This document shows, piece by piece, positions 55,776 to 64,000 of a stretch of DNA of 64,000 nucleotides (positions within the stretch are counted from its first letter, which is position 1; each line of letters starts with the position of its first letter). This stretch comes from Mesocentrotus franciscanus. Lineage: Eukaryota; Echinodermata; Echinoidea; Camarodonta; Strongylocentrotidae. The stretch spans positions 20,298,335 to 20,362,334 of the forward strand of contig CP137672.1 of NCBI GenBank assembly GCA_037976565.1, read 5' to 3'. Position numbers and translations under genes: made by a program. The notes under the pieces were generated by a model. That model did no database searches. It had not been told where the DNA came from and saw nothing but the letters and a program-made list of their open reading frames with translations.

Positions 55776-58349
55776 CATAACACGTAAACGGAAAATTTGA
55801 TTCTCAAATCAAATCTTGTATTTAAAATATCGCCATGATTCCAACATCTGATTAAAAATTAAATGTCCCCTTTATGTACAGAATTTTCTCAGCTACAACA
55901 TATCCGCAGCTGGCAGAAAAGAATCGAGATATTGCTCAAACAACTAAGACTGGAACGTAGAATGAAAATTTCAGAAAAATTCACCTCCCTTAGAGAATAC
56001 ACGCAAAATTGGGAAAATTGACATGCCTCTTTTACTCGCAAGAATGGGCCATGATGCCATTGTTAAAATGAAAATCAATAGCACCTTTTGTGTAGAAAAT
56101 CGCCTCAGCTACTTCATATCAAACATTGAGAGAAAACAAACAATATTAACAGAGATACACTCAATTTTTTGTAAATATGCTGACGTCATTATGTGCTTAT
56201 TCGTATCTTGAGTTCCAAGGCCATTATAATGACGTCACGATTTATTGACTTGAAATTGACCGGACGGATATTGATCTTAATCATGCTAAATATGAATGAG
56301 AAATGACTTTCCGTTATAAAGATATGATCATAAGTTGATTGTCACAAAATGGCGCCTAGATGACGTCACGATGACCTGGAATCACTGAAAAGTCACGCAG
56401 TTCTAAGTTAGACTAGATCTATCATCATGGCAAGTTTCATGATAATGGTTTGACGATGTTCTTAATGGCCAAATGAGACATGAAATCATATCTCCGACTC
56501 ATACTCTATTTAAATGTGAATAAAAATTTGAGGGTCCCGGTGCATCCCAAAGAGCTATCATGGATTTTGTATAGGCATGTTTTTGCCCATATGCTATGTA
56601 TTACAAGAGCTCGCGCGCACGGACATTTAACTTCAATGGAGGCTCATTTCCTTATAAATGGTCATAAAGAGATAAGCATGGTATCAAATTGTTCAAAAAA
56701 GAATAAGGAATATCGTGTCAAAAAAAATCTAGGAGGAATTATTTTGCGTTCGGCCGTGACGAACGAAAACGCGCGCGCGACTTTTTATGAAATGCTTATG
56801 CTAATAATGGCGTACGCGCGTTTTTGACCTGAAATTGACCGGACGGATATTGACCTTGATCATGAAAAATATGAATGGGAAATGACTTTCCGTTATGAAG
56901 ATATCATCATGAGTTGATTTTCACAAAATGGCGCCCAGATGACGTCATCAGTCATGGTCAAGGTTGAAAACCTTATTTTGCTTTGTCCTTATGCCTATAC
57001 ATATGTGTGTCAAATTTCAAGGCATTTGATTGAGCCATTTTTAAGTTATCGTGCTAACAAAAAAGTGCTTGGAAATAAGAAAAATATTCTAACGAAAAAA
57101 TAAGGTGGTCTGTATTATATACAGCCCACCTGATAATGAAAAGTCTCGACGAAATCTATAGGTGATACGTTTTACTAACTACGTACGTATCACCTTATGA
57201 TTCCTCAATGTTCTACAGAATTTGCAATTTCAACTTTCAATTGAAAATTTTGACATGACCCCTACATCTGACCAAAAAACAAAAGTCACAGTTTCTATAG
57301 CACATTGTCTCAGCTATAACATACCGAAATTTGGGAGAACATAGAGCACAAATAAGCTAGATAGAGCTCAAAGGATAATGTCATGAAGATTCATGATTTG
57401 AACGAAATTCACCTTCCTTAGACATAACACGCAATTGAAGAAATTGTGACATGTGGCCTTTAATTGAATTTTTGACTATGATGACGTCATTAAAATGAAA
57501 ATTAATGTGTATTATTCTTGTAGACGATTGCCTGAACTACAACATATCCAAATTTGGGAGAAAAATGATCAACATTTACAGAGATACGCTCAATTTTCCA
57601 AAAATATGCTGACGTCATAATATGCAAATTCGTATTTTGAGTTTCAAGGCCATTATGATGACGTCCTGATGTACTTGATGGCCAAATGAGACATGAAATC
57701 ATATATCCGACCCATACTCTATCTAAATATGGAAAAAGTTTGAGGGTTCCGGTGCATCCAAAAGAGCTATCACGGATTTTGTATAGGCATGTTTTTGTCC
57801 ATATATGCTATGTATTACAAGAGCTCGCGCGCACGGACATTTAACTTGAATGGACGCTCATTCCCTTATTAATGGTCATAAAGAGATAAGCATGGTATCA
57901 AATTATTCGAAAAAGAATAAGGAATATCGTGTCAAAAAAAAATCTAGGAGGAATTATTTTGCGTTCGGCCGTGACGAACGAAAACGCGCGCGCATGCGCG
58001 TGTGCGCGACTTTTTATGAAATGCTAATGCTAATAATGGCGTACGCGCGCGTTTTTGACCTGAAATTGACCGGACGGATATTGACCTTGATCATGATAAA
58101 TATGAATGGGAAATGACTTTCCGTTATGAAGATATGATCATGAGTTGATTTTCACAAAATGGCGCCTAGATGACGTCATCAGTCATGGTCAAGGTTGAAA
58201 ACCTTATTTTGCTTTGTCCTTATGTCTATACATATGTGTGTCAAATTTCAAGGCATTTGATTGAGCCATTTTTAAGTTATCGTGCTAACAAAAAAGTGCT
58301 TGGAAATAAGAAAACGTAAGGTGGTCTGTATTATATACAGCCCACCTGA

Positions 58350-59042
58350 TAATACACAGCAGTGATCGAGGGCATATAGTAAGAATTACCAACACAGGTA
58401 CCTTTGGAACAGTCTAACACGCCCGAGGCAATATCCGAGGGTGTTCGGACTGTTTCGAATTTCATTTTACTAATGCCCGAACAAAATGATGTGTATTATT
58501 TGTTTTATAAGATGATGTCTTTATTTGTTTTATAAAATGATGTTTATAACATGATTTTTACTAATGATCGACCGGTCATTAGTAAAATTACGTGTTAGGC
58601 AAAATAAATGCCTGGTCACGTGTACGCTCTCAACCAATCATTTAATTTGGATCCGCTTCACCATCTTATAAATCGCAATTATCCTTAATTTTATATAATC
58701 AAGGCTATCTAGTATGCCAGCTATTGACTGTGGGGTGAATAATATAAAATGACCGCTAGGAAGTTTTCCTCGTGATCATATTTCACCTCAGGGCTGAATA
58801 AATGGGTTACAATATTATTGTGACCCTGTTATATATTTTTCACCAAATACAATTTTATCTTCTCAGCTATGATTTTCCCCCATTGAAAGGTAGAGGTTTT
58901 TTTAATTGAATTAAAAAATTCTTTCCAACTAAAGCTTGGTGTGTGATATATGTATAACTTTGCCTGGTACGTCACATTTTCAAGAAAAAGAAAATGGCTG
59001 CGCCCATGTCATGCTAAAAGCCTCTTTAATGCATTTAAAAAA
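58350..59042. other. Flank after the Helitron, hairpins but no gene
   Basis: A perfect palindrome lies near 58557-58589 (TTTTACTAATGA...TCATTAGTAAAA). From about 58930 the sequence aligns with 37370-37470 of unit B. Confidence 0.5.
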
Positions 59043-59140
59043 GGAGCTAAAGCCTGGGTAATAATATCCAAAGTCCTTTGTAAGCGCATAGAGACGTTAT
59101 ATCGTAATATGATATGCCCTATATAAGAACGATATATTAT
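59043..59140 (+). repeat. SINE tail (unit C)
   Basis: Orthologous to 22893-23113 and 37471-37578 (TAATATCCAAAGTCCTTTGT, AAGCGCATAGAGACG). Confidence 0.75.
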
Positions 59141-60300
59141 CCTTATTGTTTGTTCAATGCTAGTTTGTTCCTTTTCCCGACGTTTTGTGTACAAACAGTG
59201 TTGACAGAGTACACCTGTTTTGTTTAATTAAATTTTATTTACTTTGAAACTTATTTTTATCGTTATAATGTGAGTGCTTGATAATCTGAGTGTTTGCTGA
59301 TCTTTATGACAGTCACAGTGACATGTACCTTATTACTAGATAAAAAGAATTAATATAATTTTGGGGGGCTTATCAGACACTTTTTTTAGTGTTATGCGTC
59401 TAGCCTGTCGAGAAAATCGACCTTTGTAACAAGTTGATTGGTGGATTAATTAAAGTACGAAAGAAAGATGGAAAGACAAAATATTAAAAATTAAACATTC
59501 TAAGAAATAAGTCGATGAAATTGTGAAAAAATTAGACCATAAAACATTAAAAAAAGGTTGTCAGTGTTTGAAACTGAGATAACGAGATGTATATTGGGTT
59601 GATCTCAAGATGGCGGATCAGTCAACTGACAGAGACGTATATCGGGGAATATCTCTCAACACTATAGTGAATTTCAATTTCTTTCCTTGAAGCTGTACAT
59701 GAGATTGTTCATGGGTGTTATATCCATGGCAATTGGCATGTATCAGTTAGGAGACTGTCCTCCTTTTGCTCTGTGATTATTGTATCAATTTTGTATATCC
59801 TGTTACTCCTGTGAAAGGACAATTTGGAGTCAACTTTAGTGGATTTCTTGGTAGCTGTTGAGTTCTTATAAAAGAGGTCTTCTGACTTTCAACTTTAACT
59901 TTACGTACAACTTCTGGATCAGTTTGACATTTCAGTCCCATGCCTTAATTCTGTTTTATGTATATTTTTCTACAATTCCTGTCAATAAGTCACACTCGAA
60001 ATGCCATGCCTCTGACAAGGAACAGAAAGAACAAGATGCCGGGACACTTTCTGCCAAGCTCGAAAACACAAGGCCGCATTCCAACGGCCAAACAACCTTT
60101 TACTAGTTTGCAGGCACAAACCCTGGTCAGTCGTAAAAGAGAGTCTGCACTATAAGACTACCATAGGCCATGTACTATAGCTGCTCCTGACACAGGTAGC
60201 TGGGCTAGGCTTCTCTCAAGGCATAATGATTTTTTTTATAAAGTGTCAAATTAGGGTCTGTGCTTGCAGACTAACCTTTTACTGCCCACGTGGGAGTCGA
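59141..60300. other. Unit C tail giving way to LINE 5' sequence
   Basis: Up to about 59715 it aligns with 37975-38545. Beyond that it is probably the untranslated leader of the following LINE. No confident start can be placed. Confidence 0.4.
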
Positions 60301-60324
60301 CCAGGCAGTGAAGGAGAAGAGAGG

Positions 60325-61084
60325 AATGGCAGCTGTGGAGGAAACCAGCTCTAAACTGGGGGCTCAAGTGAGGCGAGTGCTGGGATCCAGCTCAAACTTG
60401 ATGGGCTGTTGGAAGAGCTTAGGGGGATAAGAGTGAGCCTGGTGATGACATCGCCCAGCTTGTTGTGACTGCGGTCTCCACCGCCGTTAAAGCTGCACTC
60501 CCCACTATCATTCAGGCGGTGCGAGAAGCCTGCCTTTCCAGATTTAAGGAGGCAGTCAACCCGCACCTGCTGCGTCTGCAGTTTAAGCAGGACGAGATTA
60601 TGCAAAAGCAGAGGAGGGACAACCTGCGGCTGACTGGCCTAGCTGGAGGAGAACGAGGAGGAGTCAGAGGATGCTCTTGCGGAGAGGGTGTACGTGTAAA
60701 GTCGCCAATGAGGTCGGTGTCGACATCCAGCCGACCGACATTTCTTCGTGCCATCGGCTCGGGAAGAGGAGAGAAGGAGGGAGGAGCAGGCAGGCCATCG
60801 TCCGATTTGTTTCGCGGAGAAAGCGAGACCGTCTCTACGATGGACGGTTCCGGTTGAAGGGGAAGGATGGTATGAGAGGGGTCTTTATCAAAGAAGATCT
60901 CACATCACTAAAATTCTCTGTCTTGATGAGAGCTAAGGATCAGGTCCCAAGCGGTGAATACGGAAGCATCTTCTGCAAACTGCAAGATGATGCCTACAAG
61001 GTCATCCGGAGCCCGGATGATCTCTTTGAACTCGGAGTGGACAATGTCCAATACGGCGATTTTAAGCTCCATTTCCTTGCCTAG
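60325..61084 (+). pseudogene. LINE ORF1 (nucleic-acid-binding protein), frameshifted
   Basis: It begins ATGGCAGCTGTGGAGG, stops after about 35 codons in that frame, and continues in others. One stretch (about 60465-60640) encodes a helical segment with EACLSRFKEAVNPHLLRLQ. The next (60671-61084) has EVGVDIQPTDISSCHRLGKR, AIVRFVSRRKRD and GVFIKEDLTSLK, matching the RRM-like core usual in ORF1 proteins of many non-LTR elements. It ends FKLHFLA-stop. The reading frame is broken at least twice. Confidence 0.75.
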
Positions 61085-61229
61085 TATGTTTAACTCAATT
61101 TTGAGGCTATGTTAGATTTCCCAATACTTCATTATGTTATTAAATAATCAATATGAGAACAACCTCTTCTCAAAACATATAGTTTTGATAATAATATGCA
61201 GTCTAAATTTGTAACTCTTTTAGTGTTAC

Positions 61230-61345
61230 TCATGTTAATATTACGTCTCTAACTAGAAATATCGGAGAATTAAGTTTCCTTTATGAATATAGCCTTGCCT
61301 CTAAATTTGATGTGATAGCCCTGTCAGAGGTATGGAACGCACATA
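61230..61345 (+). pseudogene. Start of a LINE endonuclease, abruptly ended
   Basis: TSLTRNIGELSFLYEYSL and FDVIALSEVWN resemble the beginning of an APE-type endonuclease. The following sequence to 61616 is not coding in that sense, and a second, different endonuclease start follows. Confidence 0.55.
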
Positions 61346-61616
61346 TTTTTGTATACAGACTGTTTTTTTTTTCTTGCCTTTGTTCATTATATATCCCCTC
61401 ACTTTCCTACTTTATTTCTCCTTCACTCCCTGCTATTGCATTTCAACATGGATTTTATTTCTCAAGCTGTCTCCTTTCCCTTGGAATCTAAGTACATTGG
61501 TGCTTTATATATATTTATGTGTATTTCCTATCCTCTCTATCTCATGTCAGTTGGCTACCTGAAGAATTACGAACCGCAGTTTCACAGTACAATATCTATT
61601 TTCTTACTCTCTCAAT

Positions 61617-64000
61617 ATGGTCGAAACTAAACATGATATATGCAGTTTTTTGGAATCCAATGCAAGTACCTTGCAACAATATGATGAAAATAATGACCAA
61701 ATTACAATAAATTGTAATTATTGTACCGAAAATCAATTCTTTCATATGGTCTGTGGTTCAGAGAGTAATGAACTTGCTTTAATTCACCTGAATATTCGTA
61801 GTATGTGTAAGAATTTTGACAATTTCATTGTTTTCACCAAGCGTATTAGTTCAGGATTCACAGCAATAGGTGTTACTGAGACCCGGTTTCCTACTGAACT
61901 CGATACTAGCTTATATTTAATTCCTGGTTATAATTTGGTTTATAATAATAGACGAGATAAAAGAGGTGGACAGGTGGCTTTATACATTTCATCTGTGATG
62001 GATTACCAAATATGTCATGAGCTTATCATTATGAATGATGTGTTAGAAACTACTTGTTGATGTTTTCATACCAGGAAAACGTAATGTTGTTTTAGGTGTC
62101 GTTTATAGGCCGCCATAGAGTAATCTAAATCTCTTTATAGATGAAGTACACAATATTCTGTCAAATCCACTACTTAATAACTAGACAATTTTTCTTATGG
62201 GTGATTATAATCTCAAATGCTCACTTGCANNNNNNNNNNNNNNNNNNNNNNNNNNNNNNNNNNNNNNNNNNNNNNNNNNNNNNNNNNNNNNNNNNNNNNN
62301 NNNNNNNNNNNNNNNNNNNNNNNNNNNNNNNNNNNNNNNNNNNNNNNNNNNNNNNNNNNNNNNNNNNNNNNNNNNNNNNNNNNNNNNNNNNNNNNNNNNN
62401 NNNNNNNNNNNNNNNNNNNNNNNNNNNNNNNNNNNNNNNNNNNNNNNNNNNNNNNNNNNNNNNNNNNNNNNNNNNNNNNNNNNNNNNNNNNNNNNNNNNN
62501 NNNNNNNNNNNNNNNNNNNNNNNNNNNNNNNNNNNNNNNNNNNNNNNNNNNNNNNNNNNNNNNNNNNNNNNNNNNNNNNNNNNNNNNNNNNNNNNNNNNN
62601 NNNNNNNNNNNNNNNNNNNNNNNNNNNNNNNNNNNNNNNNNNNNNNNNNNNNNNNNNNNNNNNNNNNNNNNNNNNNNNNNNNNNNNNNNNNNNNNNNNNN
62701 NNNNNNNNNNNNNNNNNNNNNNNNNNNNNAATGCTCACTTGCAATGGAAATAGCTGTATTGAGGATTTTTTTTGAACCTGTTGGTGTCCTTTTCCTTGAT
62801 GCCTTTAATCACTAAACCTACAAGAGTGTCTGAAAATTCCTCTACTCACAGTGACAATATCTTCACTAATTTGCAATCCTTTCCAGAAGCTGGCATCATA
62901 ATTTCTGATCTATCTGACCATTTTCCTATTTATGCCAAGATGCCATTGAGTAAACCCTCTTCAATTACTAGGCAAAATAAGCATGCCCGTAGGAGCAATC
63001 CCGAAAATATTGCGAAGCTTAAGGAAGCCTTAATTGCAGCTGACTGGAGTGATGTTTTGCTTGATCAAAATGTTGATAGCTCTTTTGATAACTTCTTTAG
63101 ACAATTTATATTGCTGTATGATGAGAATATACCTATATGTAAAAGGGATAGCGGAAATCACAGGAAAATACCCGGAATGCCATGGATTACAAAATCGCTA
63201 CTGAAATCGATCAATAAGAAAATAAGCTATATTATAAATACAAGACAACTAAATCAAAACAGTCACGCTTGAATTACACTAGATATCGGAACACCTTAAC
63301 TACAACGTTACGTGTCTCAAAGAAAAATTACTATTCCACTCAGTTTCAGGCAACCTTGAATGATATAAAAGGAACATGGAAGGTAATCAAAAATGTTTTT
63401 AAAAGCATCAGTAAAACATCCAGCATAAGATCTCTACAAATTGACGGAGAATTAGTAGATGATACAAATTCTATTGTTGAAAAGTTCAATAATTATTTTT
63501 GTAGTATTGGTCCGAATTTGTCGGAGGGTATTCCAAATTGTGATAAATCATTCCATGACTTCTTAAAAGAACCTAACCAGCAAAGTTTGTTTTTAATGCC
63601 TACAAATGAAGTAGAAGTACTCAGTATAGTGCATTTTTTGAAGATTGGAAAAAGCCCAGGTTGTGATAATATCTATAACAGTCTAGTTAAAAACGTAGCA
63701 GCAGAATTGTACAGCCATTAGTGCACTGTCAATGTCAAATGGCATTGTACCCAGGAACATGAAAGTTGCAAAGGTTGTCCCAATTTTTAAGAAGGGTGAC
63801 CCAAAACTATTGACGAACTATCGACCCATTTCCCTATTAACATATCCTTCTCTAAAATTCTTGAAAAACTTATCTACGTGAGAACTGTAAAGTTTCTCAA
63901 TGCAAGTAATTTTTTTTCCAACTTTCAATTTGGCTTCCGTGAGAAACATACCACCACCCATGCTATACTGCACTTTATCAATAAAGTTTCAAATGCTATG
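61617..64000 (+). pseudogene. Second LINE ORF2 (endonuclease and reverse transcriptase), frameshifted, runs off the window
   Basis: The endonuclease part begins near 61617 with LALIHLNIRSMCKNFDNF, AIGVTETRFP and GGQVALYISS, then MGDYN at 62197. After the gap come TKPTRVSENSSTHSDNIFTN and ISDLSDHFPIYAKMPL (about 62800-62945). The RT begins with KSPGCDNIYNSLVKN, NYRPISLL (63817) and FGFREKHTTTHAI (63929), up to the window end. Several frame changes (about 62040, 62230, 62775, 63270, 63721) occur. The pattern fits the CR1/L2/Crack group; clade assignment is tentative. Confidence 0.8.
62230..62729. other. Assembly gap of exactly 500 N
   Basis: The same 14 bases, AATGCTCACTTGCA, stand at 62216-62229 and 62730-62743, so the gap may be artificial and the contig ends may overlap. 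Confidence 0.95.

Larger units (their letters stand above)
50733..58349 (-). mobile_element. Large minus-strand Helitron (7.6 kb) with two tandem 5' ends
   Basis: The 3' end is CTAG at 50733-50736 with the hairpin AATACTTGATAATAACAAGT next to it, as in the copy at 8592-10455. The first 300 bp aligns with that copy in reverse. Two 5' ends are present, each TCAGGTGGGCTGTA read on the minus strand: one starts at 57133, the other at 58349. The 1.2 kb before each is a direct duplication. There is no Rep/helicase. The middle holds a foreign segment of about 4.3 kb. Frames at 56480-56827 and 57850-58116 are duplicate repeat frames, not genes. Confidence 0.82.
40353..64000. repeat. Tandem segmental duplication, unit C (runs off the window)
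   Basis: Third unit, with the same block order as A and B up to about 59715. There the tail similar to 38460-38540 of unit B gives way to LINE sequence. A large Helitron (50733-58349) splits the unit, and sequence related to 37370-38540 resumes at about 58930. The window ends inside a LINE, so whether a fourth unit follows cannot be seen. Confidence 0.8.

Noticed and set aside
56480..58116. 115- and 88-codon frames in the Helitron
   Set aside because: They are the same repeated sequence in the two 5' copies, with no recognisable domain and no conservation in the short Helitron.
62141..62815. Frames spanning the N gap
   Set aside because: They consist almost entirely of unknown residues.

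Overview
The window looks like a multicellular animal genome, most likely a marine deuterostome such as a sea urchin or other echinoderm. That assignment is inference, from single-exon RING/B-box TRIM genes in tandem, tRNA-derived SINEs with ATT-repeat tails, and a very dense mix of small DNA transposons, Helitrons and decayed LINEs. No operons, rRNA genes or CRISPR arrays are present.

The backbone is a tandem segmental duplication. Three units (A from before base 1 to about 26980, B about 26980-40352, C about 40353 to beyond the end) each carry, in the same order: imperfect GGTTTAG-rich repeats, an AT-rich stretch, a GTGCCCC minisatellite, a conserved upstream block with splice-acceptor-like sites, one TRIM-type gene with its coding region in one exon, a minus-strand SINE, an array of palindromic GTCACACCGACTC repeats, and a long AT-rich tail. 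TRIM A (13278-15140) and TRIM C (44817-46682) are open for 620 and 621 codons. TRIM B (31299-33026) stops early and is followed by a scrambled, repeated copy of its own 3' end.

The units differ mainly by insertions, and the sister units often preserve the empty site, so element ends and target duplications can be read directly. Unit A carries a 551-bp TIR element (742-1292), a 6.4-kb long-TIR element flanked by AGTGT (2041-8398) with further elements nested in it, a 1.86-kb Helitron (8592-10455), a decayed LINE (17968-20485), SINEs and GATG minisatellites. Unit B carries a LINE 3' fragment (29892-30282), two TTAA-flanked elements side by side (35149-36182), a TTA-flanked element (37582-37969) and, near the B/C boundary, an 8-bp-TSD element (39972-40333). 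Unit C carries two more 8-bp-TSD elements (43326-43689, 49076-49221), a TA-flanked MITE (48103-48351), a 7.6-kb minus-strand Helitron with two tandem 5' ends and cargo (50733-58349), and two juxtaposed LINEs with a 500-N gap (about 60300 to the end).

Functionally, the only credible host genes are the three TRIM-like proteins: predicted RING-type E3 ubiquitin ligases with two B-boxes, a coiled coil and a C-terminal beta-propeller-like region, resembling the TRIM2/3/56 type. No autonomous transposase or Helitron Rep/helicase is intact, so the DNA elements here look non-autonomous. I found no clearly new biological system. The most interesting items are the Helitron pair with a tRNA-Gly-like Pol III unit and a captured segment, the two abutting TTAA elements, and a block of perfect identity shared by all three TRIM paralogues.
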